DNA from: Micromonospora sp. HNM0581
GTDB taxonomy: Bacteria > Actinomycetota > Actinomycetes > Mycobacteriales > Micromonosporaceae
DNA length: 64,000 nucleotides
Reading direction: 5' to 3'
Assembly (NCBI RefSeq): GCF_012726175.1
Contig: NZ_JAASAD010000001.1
Coordinates: 1-64,000, forward strand
Under the pieces are notes generated by a model. It made no database searches and had not been told where the DNA came from. It saw only the letters and a list, made by a program, of their open reading frames with translations. Shown here piece after piece: positions 39,414 to 47,235 of this stretch (the first letter of the stretch is position 1; every line of letters starts with the position of its first letter). The translations under genes were made by a program, and so were the position numbers.

Positions 39414-41663
39414 ATGGCGACCCTGCTCTACCGGCTTGGCCGGGGCTCGATGCGTCGGCGGCGACTCGTCGCCGCGATCTGGCTCGTCGTACTCGTCGGG
39501 CTAGGCCTGGCGGCGGCGACCCTGCGTGGCCCGACAGCCAGCAACTTCACCATGCCCGGCACGGAGTCGCAACGCGCGCTCGACCTGCTCGACGAGCAGT
39601 TCCCGGCGGCGGCCGGTGCCACCGGCACCATCGCGGTCAAGGCGCCGGCCGCGGGACAACTCGGTACGCCCGAAGGCCAGGCGGTAGTCCGGTCGATCAC
39701 CCAGGAGGCCACGACAGTCCCCGGTGTGCTGGCCGCCGTCGACCCGTTCCAGGTCGGCTCGGTCTCACCCGACGGGCAGTACGCGCTGATCCAGGTGCAG
39801 TTCAGCGGCGGAGCCGACCAGGTCACCGACGAACAGCGGGAAGCGTACGAGGGTCTCGGTGCCGAGGCGGCAGCTCAGGGTTGGCAGGTGGCACCCGGCG
39901 GCGAGGTTCTCAACACCGAACCCGAAGTCGGTTCCACCGAGGCGATCGGCGTCGCGGTGGCCCTCATCGTCCTGGTGATCACCTTCGGCTCGCTGGTGGC
40001 GGCGGGCATGACCATGCTCAACGCGCTCATCGGTGTCGGGGTCGGCATGGCCGGCCTGTACGCGCTCAGCGGTGCCGTCGAACTGACCAGCACCGCGCCC
40101 ATCCTCGCGCTGATGCTCGGCCTGGCCGTCGGCATCGACTACTCGCTCTTCATCACCTCGCGGTACCGGCAGAACCTGCTCGACGGCCTACCGGCAGACG
40201 AGGCGATCGGGCGGGCAGTCGGCACCGCCGGTTCGGCGGTGACCTTCGCCGGAGCCACGGTCGTCATCGCCCTGGCCGGTCTCGCCGTGGTGAACATCCC
40301 GTTCCTGACGGTGATGGGTCTGGCCGCCGCCGGCACCGTCACCGTGGCGGTGCTGGTGGCGATCACCCTGCAACCGGCCCTGCTCGGCTTCGCCGGGCGC
40401 CGGGTGCTGCCCCGCCGGCTGCGCGCGGCGGTGCCGGTCGCCCTTACCGCTGATGATCTGCCAGACGACGACGCCCGCAGCAGCGACGTGACCGCCCACC
40501 GCACGGTGCCGCAAGCCCCCACACATGGTGAGAACACCTCGGCTTTCGGCTTCCGGTGGGCGCGGCTGGTAACCCGGTTCCGGATCCCGGTGATCCTCGT
40601 CGGCCTGCTCGGTCTGGGGCTGCTCGCATTGCCGGCACCGGACATGCGCCTGGCACTGCCCGACGCCGGTACCGCTCCGGCCGGATCCGCTGCCCGGGTA
40701 TCCAACGATCTGATCACGGAGGGCTTCGGCCCCGGCTTCACCGGCCGTCTCGCGGTGGTCGTCGCAAGCGACGACGCAGGAGCCACCGCCGCAGCCGTTC
40801 CGGAGGTCACCGCCCTGGTCCAGCGCACCGAGAACGTGTTGGCCGTGGCTCCGCCGCAGCTCAGCCCGGACGGCCGAACCGCATTGCTCGGGGTGATCCC
40901 ACAGACCGGCCCGACCGACCCGGCCACCGAAACGATGGTGCGCGACATCCGTGCCGCCGTCGGCGGGATCGCGGAGGTAGACGTGCTGCTCACCGGCGTC
41001 ACCGCGATCGGCATCGACATTTCGGAGAAGCTCTCCGACGCGTTGCCGATCTACCTGGCACTGGTGGTCGGCCTGTCGGTCCTGCTGCTGATGCTGGTGT
41101 TCCGCTCGTTACTCGTACCGGTCAAGGCGGCACTGGGCTTCCTGCTCACCGTCGCCGCCACCTTCGGAATCACGGTCGCGGTCTTCCAACAGGGAAACCT
41201 CGCCGATCTGGTCGGTCTGGACACTCCCGGTCCCCTGATCAGTTTCCTGCCGATCCTGCTCATCGGCATCCTGTTCGGTCTGGCCATGGACTACGAGGTG
41301 TTCCTGGTCTCGCGGATGCGGGAGGACTTCGTCCACGGGGACACCGCCGAGCAGGCCACCATCAACGGGATGGGGCACGGCGCCCGCGTGGTCACCGCCG
41401 CCGCCCTCATCATGGCCTCGGTCTTCGGCGGCTTTGTCTTCCTCGACGACCCGGTGATCAAGTCGATGGGCTTCGCGCTCGCCATCGGCGTGGCCATCGA
41501 CGCCTTCGTGGTCCGGATGACGATCGTCCCGGCGGTGATGTCGCTGCTCGGCAAGGTGGCCTGGTGGCTGCCCCGCTGGCTGGACCGGGCACTGCCGAAC
41601 GTCGACATCGAGGGCGAGAAGCTGCGCGCCGAGCTCGACGACAAGGTCGGCGCCGGCGCCTGA
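39414..41663 (+). CDS. MMPL/RND family transporter
   Basis: 749 residues. Two halves, each with one TM, an extracytoplasmic loop and five TMs. Typical MMPL signatures are LMLGLAVGIDYSLFITSRYRQNL in the first half and GILFGLAMDYEVFLVSRMREDF in the second; the GIDYS and AMDYE motifs carry the proton-relay Asp. GAAAATL-type start MATLLYRLGRGSMRRR with a GGAAAGGA site upstream. Such pumps export lipids or drugs in actinobacteria; here it is the probable target of the TetR upstream. Confidence 0.94.
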   Translation: MATLLYRLGRGSMRRRRLVAAIWLVVLVGLGLAAATLRGPTASNFTMPGTESQRALDLLDEQFPAAAGATGTIAVKAPAAGQLGTPEGQAVVRSITQEATTVPGVLAAVDPFQVGSVSPDGQYALIQVQFSGGADQVTDEQREAYEGLGAEAAAQGWQVAPGGEVLNTEPEVGSTEAIGVAVALIVLVITFGSLVAAGMTMLNALIGVGVGMAGLYALSGAVELTSTAPILALMLGLAVGIDYSLFITSRYRQNLLDGLPADEAIGRAVGTAGSAVTFAGATVVIALAGLAVVNIPFLTVMGLAAAGTVTVAVLVAITLQPALLGFAGRRVLPRRLRAAVPVALTADDLPDDDARSSDVTAHRTVPQAPTHGENTSAFGFRWARLVTRFRIPVILVGLLGLGLLALPAPDMRLALPDAGTAPAGSAARVSNDLITEGFGPGFTGRLAVVVASDDAGATAAAVPEVTALVQRTENVLAVAPPQLSPDGRTALLGVIPQTGPTDPATETMVRDIRAAVGGIAEVDVLLTGVTAIGIDISEKLSDALPIYLALVVGLSVLLLMLVFRSLLVPVKAALGFLLTVAATFGITVAVFQQGNLADLVGLDTPGPLISFLPILLIGILFGLAMDYEVFLVSRMREDFVHGDTAEQATINGMGHGARVVTAAALIMASVFGGFVFLDDPVIKSMGFALAIGVAIDAFVVRMTIVPAVMSLLGKVAWWLPRWLDRALPNVDIEGEKLRAELDDKVGAGA

Positions 41664-41670
41664 CCGGTGA

Positions 41671-41703
41671 AGAAGGGCCTTCGGCACGGCCGGGGGCCCT
41701 TCT
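41671..41703. terminator. Hairpin after the MMPL gene (gaagggcc type)
   Basis: 9-bp stem agaagggcc/ggcccttct (41671-41679 with 41695-41703) with an inner cggc/gccg stem, 8 nt past the MMPL stop. It lies between convergent genes and may work both ways. Its arm resembles those at 46314-46362 and 49769-49828. Confidence 0.65.
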
Positions 41704-41745
41704 ACCGTCCCAGTCCGCGACCCGCCCTCCCCGGTGCGGTACGGC

Positions 41746-43002
41746 TCACACCCCGGCCGGGTAGGTCTCCATCTCACCCGGCGCGGCCAGAGCAGGCAGC
41801 GGGTGCAGTGCCGTTGTCTCGTCACACCAGATGAAACCGTCGTAGCGTTCCCCCAGCCGGGTCGGCACATAGTTGCCCCACGACTCGAACGACGGGTCGT
41901 ACACCACCCCGATCGCCCGGTGATCGAGCGTGTCGGTGACCCAGCCCGGCTGGTTCGATCCACCAAAGACCAGCACCGCCCGCTCCGGCATCAACTCGTG
42001 CAGCCGATGCTCCAACGAGCCCTCCCGGGCCGGAGGCACCACGATCGCCTCCGCCGGCGAACCCCAGCGCGGCGCGGCGATCACCGTGCCCCGCCAACTG
42101 CCGAAGCCGATCAACGTCACCTGGTCGGCGCCGTGACGTTCCCGGGCCAACTGACCGATGGTCACCATCCCGTCTTCGGCCATGTCGGTCGCCCGGGCGT
42201 CACCGACATGTGTGTTGTGCGCCCACACCACGCCCCGGGCACCCGGTCCGTAGTGGTCCAGCAACCGGTCCAGCGTATCGGTCATGTGGATGTCCCGAAC
42301 GTTCCACGAACCGGGTCCGCCGGCGACCATCTCCCGGTAGTAGCGTTCCGCACCGGCCACCACCTCCGCGTTCTGCCAGGCCGCGAAGGCGTCCGGTCCG
42401 TCGGTGGTGACGTGTTCACGGATCCGCGCCAGCAGCCGGATCACCTCCTGCTCACAGCGGGCGGAGACGAACCGGCTCGCCACGCCGTAGTCCTCGAACC
42501 GCCTACCGTACGGTTCGAAGCACCGGTAGGCGTCCTGCGCGATCTCCAGCGTCGCCGGCTCCTCCTCACCGAGGTAGTCGAAGATGGCCTGCATCGACTC
42601 CCACAGGCTGTAGACGTCGAGACCGTGGAAACCGACCCGGACCGCCTCCGACCGCTGCATGTTCCAGGCCCGCAGCCACCTGCAGAAGCGGGTGACCTCG
42701 GCGTTGGCCCACATCCAGGTCGGCCACCGTTCGAAGCCCTCAAGCGACATCTGTGGATCGGTCGCCGCTCCTGACGCCCCCGTCACCGAGCGGTGCACCC
42801 GGTCGCAGTCCGGCCAGTCACCCTCCACCGCAACGAAGGAGAAGCCGCACTCGGCGATCAACCGCCGGGTCAACTGCTCGCGGATGCGGTAGTAGTCGTA
42901 GCTGCCGTGTGTCGCCTCCCCGATCATCACCAACCTCGCGTCCCGGGCGCGTTCCAGCAACGGATCGAGGTCGCTCGGCGCGCCGAGCCGCTGTACCAGC
43001 AT
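41746..43002 (-). CDS. Erythromycin esterase family protein
   Basis: 418 residues from ATG 43000-43002. Erythromycin-esterase-like fold: VMIGEATHGSYDYYRIREQL and FVAVEGDWPDC with the catalytic Glu/His pattern, and GVVWAHNTHVGDARATDM with the second His. EreA/EreB hydrolyse the macrolide lactone, but many family members have other or unknown substrates, so resistance is only a possibility. It lies 1.3 kb from an Erm-type methyltransferase. Divergent from the DUF2795 gene (84 nt between starts). Confidence 0.88.
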   Translation of the reverse strand: MLVQRLGAPSDLDPLLERARDARLVMIGEATHGSYDYYRIREQLTRRLIAECGFSFVAVEGDWPDCDRVHRSVTGASGAATDPQMSLEGFERWPTWMWANAEVTRFCRWLRAWNMQRSEAVRVGFHGLDVYSLWESMQAIFDYLGEEEPATLEIAQDAYRCFEPYGRRFEDYGVASRFVSARCEQEVIRLLARIREHVTTDGPDAFAAWQNAEVVAGAERYYREMVAGGPGSWNVRDIHMTDTLDRLLDHYGPGARGVVWAHNTHVGDARATDMAEDGMVTIGQLARERHGADQVTLIGFGSWRGTVIAAPRWGSPAEAIVVPPAREGSLEHRLHELMPERAVLVFGGSNQPGWVTDTLDHRAIGVVYDPSFESWGNYVPTRLGERYDGFIWCDETTALHPLPALAAPGEMETYPAGV

Positions 43003-43086
43003 GCCTGCGGCTACCCGGCGCCCCGGCGGGCAAACACAGCAGCCCGCCGGGGTGTGCCGGGCACCTGCGCGGGTAGGTCGGACAGC

Positions 43087-43278
43087 ATGACCGACAGCGG
43101 CGCCGCCCTGCACGAGTACCTCGCCGGGCTGGACTATCCCGTCTCCCGCGAGGATCTGATCCGCTGGTGCCAGGAGAACGGCGCGAGCACCGAGCAGTTG
43201 CAGGCCGTACGGGCGCTACCGGTGGACCTGTTCAGCTCACCCACCGAGTTGACCGAGGCGCTTGGCGCCGTCCCCTGA
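43087..43278 (+). CDS. DUF2795 domain protein
   Basis: 63 residues, one small helical DUF2795 domain: LAGLDYPVSREDLIRWCQENGAS and RALPVDLFSSPTELTEAL, the usual YP...L...LP...Y/F-xSP pattern. Function unknown; these domains occur widely in actinobacteria. Tail-to-tail with erm (5 nt apart). Confidence 0.85.
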   Translation: MTDSGAALHEYLAGLDYPVSREDLIRWCQENGASTEQLQAVRALPVDLFSSPTELTEALGAVP

Positions 43279-43283
43279 GCCGC

Positions 43284-44081
43284 TCAACGGGCGTGCAGCA
43301 GGCGGTACAGCACCAGCCACTGCTCCGGCCAGACCTGCCCGACGGGGAGGTCCGGGTCGAGCCGACTGGCCCGTAACGCCGCCGCGAGCCGGGACCGCGG
43401 ATACTCGCAGGCCAGCGAGGCGGCGAGCGAGCCGCCGACTCCACCGAACCCCAACTCCACCATCCGCCGGTACGTCGGCAGCGTCCGAGGCGGCAGCAAC
43501 GGCGCCGCCCGCCGCGCGATGCGCAGGATGCCCGCATCGACCCGGGGTACCGGGCGGAACGAGGTACGTGGCACCTGCCCGGCGAGCCGCCAGTCGAACT
43601 GTGGCCAACTCAGCACCGTCAACCTGGTCCATCGACCGTAGTCACCGGCCCGCCGCCGCGCGTACTCCAACTGGGTGAGCAGGGTGGCGTCGCGCAACCG
43701 GGGTGCGGCCAGGCACCAGCGCACCACCGCTGCGGTGAGCGACCACGGGATGTTGCCGACCACGGAGAACTCCTCCCCGGGTGCCGGGGCGGCGAGGAAG
43801 TCGGCCTGCCGGTGGGTGACGTTCGGCAAGGTGGCGCAGATCCTGGCCAGTTCCGTTCCGGCGACGGGATCCACCTCGTACGCCGTCAGCCGGCCGCAAC
43901 GCGCGGCCAGCAGGCGGGTCAACTGCCCCCGCCCGGCGCCCACCTCCAACACCAGCCCGTGCGGGTCGAGGCGGGCCGCGTCGACGATCTGCGCGACCGC
44001 GGCCGGAGCGGTAAGGAAATTCTGGGAGAGTACGCGACGGGACCGGTCGCGTTCGGTCGTGCGGGTACGGCGAGGCGCCAC
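43284..44081 (-). CDS. Erm-type 23S rRNA (adenine-N6) methyltransferase
   Basis: 265 residues from GTG 44079-44081, with AAGGA 7 nt upstream. KsgA/Erm Rossmann methyltransferase: RVLSQNFLTAPAAV, SAM site LVLEVGAGRGQLTRLLA, YEVDPVAGTELA, QADFL, and the catalytic NIPW in VVGNIPWSLTAAVV. NIPx with LSQNFL fits Erm rather than KsgA, which has NLPY. Erm enzymes methylate A2058 and give macrolide-lincosamide-streptogramin B resistance; producers and many actinobacteria carry intrinsic copies. The upstream region shows attenuator-like structure. Confidence 0.88.
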   Translation of the reverse strand: MAPRRTRTTERDRSRRVLSQNFLTAPAAVAQIVDAARLDPHGLVLEVGAGRGQLTRLLAARCGRLTAYEVDPVAGTELARICATLPNVTHRQADFLAAPAPGEEFSVVGNIPWSLTAAVVRWCLAAPRLRDATLLTQLEYARRRAGDYGRWTRLTVLSWPQFDWRLAGQVPRTSFRPVPRVDAGILRIARRAAPLLPPRTLPTYRRMVELGFGGVGGSLAASLACEYPRSRLAAALRASRLDPDLPVGQVWPEQWLVLYRLLHAR

Positions 44082-44084
44082 AGC

Positions 44085-44175
44085 GTCGTCCTTGTCTGTC
44101 GCCAGGTGGCGACGAGAGCGGACAGGCGACCGTCGACGGGGCCTGTCCGAGCGATCGGGACTCGGACGGCCCTGG
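44085..44175 (-). promoter_or_regulatory. Putative erm attenuator: mutually exclusive hairpins
   Basis: In transcript order on the minus strand: segment B (44175-44168) can pair with the leader-ORF segment 44269-44262 (8 bp, ccagggcc/ggccctgg). Segment 1 (44167-44161) pairs with segment 2 (44151-44145, 7 bp). Segment 2 shares bases with a second stem, 44148-44142 with 44126-44120 (7 bp, ggacagg/cctgtcc). A last hairpin (44113-44108 with 44103-44098) sits just 5' of the AAGGA site (44089-44093). Alternatives 1:2 and 2:3 cannot coexist, as in attenuators. Stems are short, so chance in GC-rich DNA is a real alternative. Confidence 0.45.
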
Positions 44176-44241
44176 TGAGATGGCGCGAAAGCGGCACACC
44201 GCGATGCGGGGCGGGTGCCGGGTGCGTACGCGTGGGAAGCG

Positions 44242-44355
44242 TCAGTCGCGGGTCGCGCCGGCCAGGGCCGGACGCTGGGCGCGCGGGCGGGCCACCAGCA
44301 GCGGCCCGAACGCGGCCGGCGTGGCGACCGCGTCGATCAGTGCGTGCACGTACAT
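44242..44355 (-). CDS. Candidate 37-residue leader peptide of erm
   Basis: Begins MYVHALIDAVATPAAF and ends GATRD; 35 of 37 codons end in G or C. An AAGG lies 8 nt upstream of the ATG. Codons 23-25 encode Arg-Pro-Arg (44281-44289), a +X+ motif of the kind at which macrolide-bound ribosomes stall in ErmDL-type leaders. A hairpin (44258-44271) lies immediately downstream of these codons. It is 160 nt upstream of the erm start. Short ORFs arise easily in such DNA, so this is a hypothesis. Confidence 0.4.
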   Translation of the reverse strand: MYVHALIDAVATPAAFGPLLVARPRAQRPALAGATRD

Positions 44356-44404
44356 GCCGGCGACCTTACCGCCCCTCCCCGACCGGTGGCGACCGGTTTT
44401 CCGC

Positions 44405-45313
44405 CTACCCCCGGACCGTCACCTCGATCACCGCGCCCTGCTCTCGGGCTGACTCGGCGGCGGCGAGAACCGCCACCACCTCGCGGCCGAAGCGGACGTC
44501 GCAGCGGTGGTCACGGGTACCGGCGTCGACCTCGGCCAGCAACTGGTCGATCGCCACCCCGAGTGCCGTCGCCGGGTCCGCATCGCCGTCGGGTAGTCGC
44601 TCGATGCCGTTGGCGCCGTAGAGGACGAACTCCGCGGCCACCGAGCGGGGCGGTGCGTCCAGGGTCAACGACACCGTGCTGGTGGCACCGTCGGCGTGGT
44701 TGAGCATCAGGTGCACCAGGCCGCCGGGACCGTCGGTGGCGGCCACCCGGGTCACCCGGCCGAGCACCGGCAGCAGGGCAGCCAGTGCGTGCGGACCGAT
44801 GTCCCACAGCGCGCCGTGTTCCCGACGCCACGGCGACTGCGCGTACGGGCTGCCGGGCTGGAAGATCGAGGCGTACCGGATCACGTTGGCGGTGTGCCAA
44901 CCTCCCGCCGCGGCGGTAGCGGCGATGAAACCGGCGACCTCCGGTTGGTAACGGCCGGTGAAGAAGACCACCGACGCCACGCCCGCGCCGATGGCTGCGT
45001 CGACCACCCGGTCGGCGTCGGCGACGCTCAATGCGAGCGGCTTGTCCAGCAGGAGGTGCCGACCGGCGGTGGCGGCTCGTACGGCGATGTCCGCCTGGAT
45101 GTCGGGCGGCAGGGCAACGGCAACCGCGTCACACGCCTCGACCAGCGAGTCGACGTCCTCGAAAGCTGACACCCCGTACCGGTCGGCCAGCGCCGCGGCT
45201 CGGTCGGGGTTGCGTCCCCACACGCCGGCCAGTTCCGCTCTCGGGTGTGCCTCGAGCGCCGCCGCATGTGTCTCAGCCGCCCAGTGCCCGGTGCCGAACA
45301 ACCCGAACCGCAT
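44405..45313 (-). CDS. Gfo/Idh/MocA family oxidoreductase
   Basis: 302 residues from ATG 45311-45313, with GGAGG 6 nt upstream. N-terminal NAD(P) fold FGLFGTGHWAAETHAAAL, then the conserved LLLDKPLALSVADADRVV (EKP-type motif as DKP) and a C-terminal domain with WDIGPHALAALLPVLG, matching the family D-x-G-x-H pattern. It probably oxidises a sugar or polyol; the substrate is not evident. It stands alone and is divergent from the membrane-protein pair. Confidence 0.9.
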   Translation of the reverse strand: MRFGLFGTGHWAAETHAAALEAHPRAELAGVWGRNPDRAAALADRYGVSAFEDVDSLVEACDAVAVALPPDIQADIAVRAATAGRHLLLDKPLALSVADADRVVDAAIGAGVASVVFFTGRYQPEVAGFIAATAAAGGWHTANVIRYASIFQPGSPYAQSPWRREHGALWDIGPHALAALLPVLGRVTRVAATDGPGGLVHLMLNHADGATSTVSLTLDAPPRSVAAEFVLYGANGIERLPDGDADPATALGVAIDQLLAEVDAGTRDHRCDVRFGREVVAVLAAAESAREQGAVIEVTVRG

Positions 45314-45451
45314 CCCGTACCTCCGCCGTCGTCGCCTCGCCACAGCCGATCCGCAGCAGAGATCACGTTAGCCTTCCGCGCACGTCCGTGCCCGGCATGG
45401 TGCCTGCTCAGGGGCAGACAGGGTGCCCGACCGTCCTGGCGGCGGTCGCTC

Positions 45452-45473
45452 TTACTACGGGGGTTAGTAGAGT
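45452..45473. promoter_or_regulatory. AT-richer element with small inverted repeat
   Basis: ttactacgggggttagtagagt lies between the divergent oxidoreductase and membrane-protein genes and contains tacta/tagta arms. On the plus strand TAGAGT (45468-45473) could be a -10. It is the only AT-richer patch in this gap. Tentative. Confidence 0.3.
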
Positions 45474-45508
45474 GGACCGGTGATCGGACCGAGCACCGGG
45501 CGTCCCGG

Positions 45509-45907
45509 GTGAGCAGCGCTGCGACCACCGTCGGGTCGCCGGTCGACGGGACGCTTGCCGGCGCCGTCATCGTGCTCTCGCTGCTGGTCGCCGGGTGGGC
45601 CCTGGTGGTCGCGCTACGCCACCGGCCGCCGGACCGGATACAGCTGATCGGGCTGGCCGGGCTGGAGTTGCTGCTGCTCGGTCTGGTGCTGGTGACCGCC
45701 GTGGCCCTGGCCGGGGGTGAACGCCCGGGTGAACCGGGAACTTTCTTCGGCTACCTGGTCACCCTGGTCTGCCTGCCACCGCTTGCGGTGGTCCTGGCCC
45801 GGATGGAGCCGACCCGTTGGGGGTCGGCGATCGTGTGTGCGGTGTGCCTGGTCACTCCGGTGGTCGTGATCCGCCTTCAGCAGACCTGGCAGGTGCTCGG
45901 TGGCTGA
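45509..45907 (+). CDS. Small integral membrane protein
   Basis: 132 residues from GTG 45509, the first reasonable start; no clear ribosome site. Four hydrophobic helices (AGAVIVLSLLVAGWALVVAL, IQLIGLAGLELLLLGLVLVTAVALA, FFGYLVTLVCLPPLAVVLA, GSAIVCAVCLVTPVVVIRL). No known domain recognised. The next gene starts inside its last codons (8-nt overlap), so the two are translationally coupled and probably act together. Confidence 0.75.
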   Translation: MSSAATTVGSPVDGTLAGAVIVLSLLVAGWALVVALRHRPPDRIQLIGLAGLELLLLGLVLVTAVALAGGERPGEPGTFFGYLVTLVCLPPLAVVLARMEPTRWGSAIVCAVCLVTPVVVIRLQQTWQVLGG

Positions 45908-46346
45908 GCCGGGCGGCCCCCGCACCCGGACCAACACCGGCCCGGGACGGTTGCTGATCGCGGTCTACCTGCTCTTCGCCATCGCCGCCAGCAGTCGCGC
46001 CGCCCTCCAGATCGCCACCAGGTTCGACGAGGCGCCGTTGGCGTACCTGCTCTCCGCGCTCGCCGCGATGGTCTACATCGTGGCTGCGGTCGGGCTGGCG
46101 CGGGCAGGTCACACGGGTCGCCGGATCGCCCTGGCCTGTTGCGCGCTCGAACTGGTGGGAGTCGTCGTGGTCGGCGCCGTCAGTCTGGCCCGACCGGACC
46201 TTTTCCCCGACGAGACGGTCTGGTCCGGCTTCGGCAGCGGCTACGGCTACATCCCCCTGGTACTACCGGTCCTCGGCCTCGCCTGGCTCCGGCACACCCG
46301 ACGCCAGGGTGCCGGGAGGGGCACCGTGGCAACGCCCGGCGGGTAG
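45900..46346 (+). CDS. Small integral membrane protein
   Basis: 148 residues from GTG 45900, overlapping the preceding gene by 8 nt. Four hydrophobic helices after a polar N-terminus (LLIAVYLLFAIAASSRAALQ, LAYLLSALAAMVYIVAAVGLA, IALACCALELVGVVVVGAVSLA, YIPLVLPVLGLAWL). No known domain recognised. It could form a small membrane complex with its neighbour. The 3' end overlaps the hairpin at 46314-46362. Confidence 0.75.
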   Translation: MAEPGGPRTRTNTGPGRLLIAVYLLFAIAASSRAALQIATRFDEAPLAYLLSALAAMVYIVAAVGLARAGHTGRRIALACCALELVGVVVVGAVSLARPDLFPDETVWSGFGSGYGYIPLVLPVLGLAWLRHTRRQGAGRGTVATPGG

Positions 46347-46362
46347 CCAAGGTGCCCTTCCC
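46314..46362. terminator. Hairpin between convergent genes (ggaagggc type)
   Basis: Arms gggaggggcacc (46314-46325) and ggtgcccttccc (46351-46362), 11 of 12 paired plus one G-U, with a 25-nt loop holding the stop codon of the membrane gene. It precedes the fabG-like stop by a few bases on the other strand. The arm resembles those at 41671 and 49769. Confidence 0.5.
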
Positions 46363-46368
46363 GACACT

Positions 46369-47127
46369 TCAGCCCTGGGGACCACCAGCGACGTAGACGA
46401 CCTGCCCGGACACGAACGACGCGCCTTCGCTGGCCAGGAACGAGATGGTGTGCGCCACGTCGTCGGGCCGCCCCACCCGACGGACCGGGATCGCCGACTC
46501 GGCGTGTTTCTGCATCGCCTCGAAGTCCACCTTCATCCGCGCGGCAGTGGCCGCGGTCATGTCGGTGACGATGAAGCCGGGCGCGACCGCGTTGACGGTG
46601 ACCCCGAACGGACCCAACTCGATGGCCAGGGTCTTGGTGAAGCCCTGTAGACCGGCCTTGGCCGCCGAGTAGTTGGCCTGGCCCCGGTTACCCAACGCGG
46701 AGGTGCTCGACAGGTTGACGATGCGGCCCCACCGGGCCTCGACCATGTGCTTCTGCGCGGCCTGGCTGAACAGGAACGCTCCACGAAGGTGTACGCCCAG
46801 AACTGTGTCCCAGTCGCCGTCGGTCATCTTGAACAGCAGGTTGTCGCGGAGCACACCGGCGTTGTTGACGAGCACGGTCGGCGCACCCAGCTCGGTGGCC
46901 ACCCGCTGGACGGCGGCCTCCACCTGGGACCGGTCCGCCACGTCGGCACCGACGCCGAGCGCCCGGCCACCGGCCGACACGATCGTGTCCACCGTCTCCT
47001 GTGTCGCCGACTCCTCGATGTCCACCACCGCGACGGCCAGCCCGTCGGCGGCCAGTCGTTTGGCCGTGGCCGCACCGATTCCCCGTGCCGCCCCGGTCAC
47101 GATGGCGACCCGCTGCCCCTCCGACAT
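46369..47127 (-). CDS. 3-oxoacyl-ACP reductase-like SDR (FabG family)
   Basis: 252 residues. Classical SDR: cofactor loop VTGAARGIGAATA, NNAGVLRDN, catalytic Ser in IVNLSSTSALG and the YxxxK pair in QANYSAAKAGLQGF, then PGFIVTDMT. The sequence resembles FabG4/acetoacetyl-CoA-reductase-type enzymes, so it may serve fatty-acid, polyketide or beta-oxidation chemistry. It is isolated from other fatty-acid genes, so the FabG name is a family label only. Confidence 0.9.
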   Translation of the reverse strand: MSEGQRVAIVTGAARGIGAATAKRLAADGLAVAVVDIEESATQETVDTIVSAGGRALGVGADVADRSQVEAAVQRVATELGAPTVLVNNAGVLRDNLLFKMTDGDWDTVLGVHLRGAFLFSQAAQKHMVEARWGRIVNLSSTSALGNRGQANYSAAKAGLQGFTKTLAIELGPFGVTVNAVAPGFIVTDMTAATAARMKVDFEAMQKHAESAIPVRRVGRPDDVAHTISFLASEGASFVSGQVVYVAGGPQG

Positions 47128-47235
47128 GCCTACCTCCCGGTAACGTGGCTCGACCGCAGGAGCCTAACCCACACCGGGCCGGCCTCGTCTCCGTCACTTC
47201 CGACCTCCGGACCGGGTACACCGCTGGGCGGTCCT

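Noticed and set aside
44180..44452. 90-codon plus-strand ORF over the erm upstream region
   Set aside because: It overlaps the 3' end of the oxidoreductase antisense, has Arg-rich shadow composition and no family resemblance.
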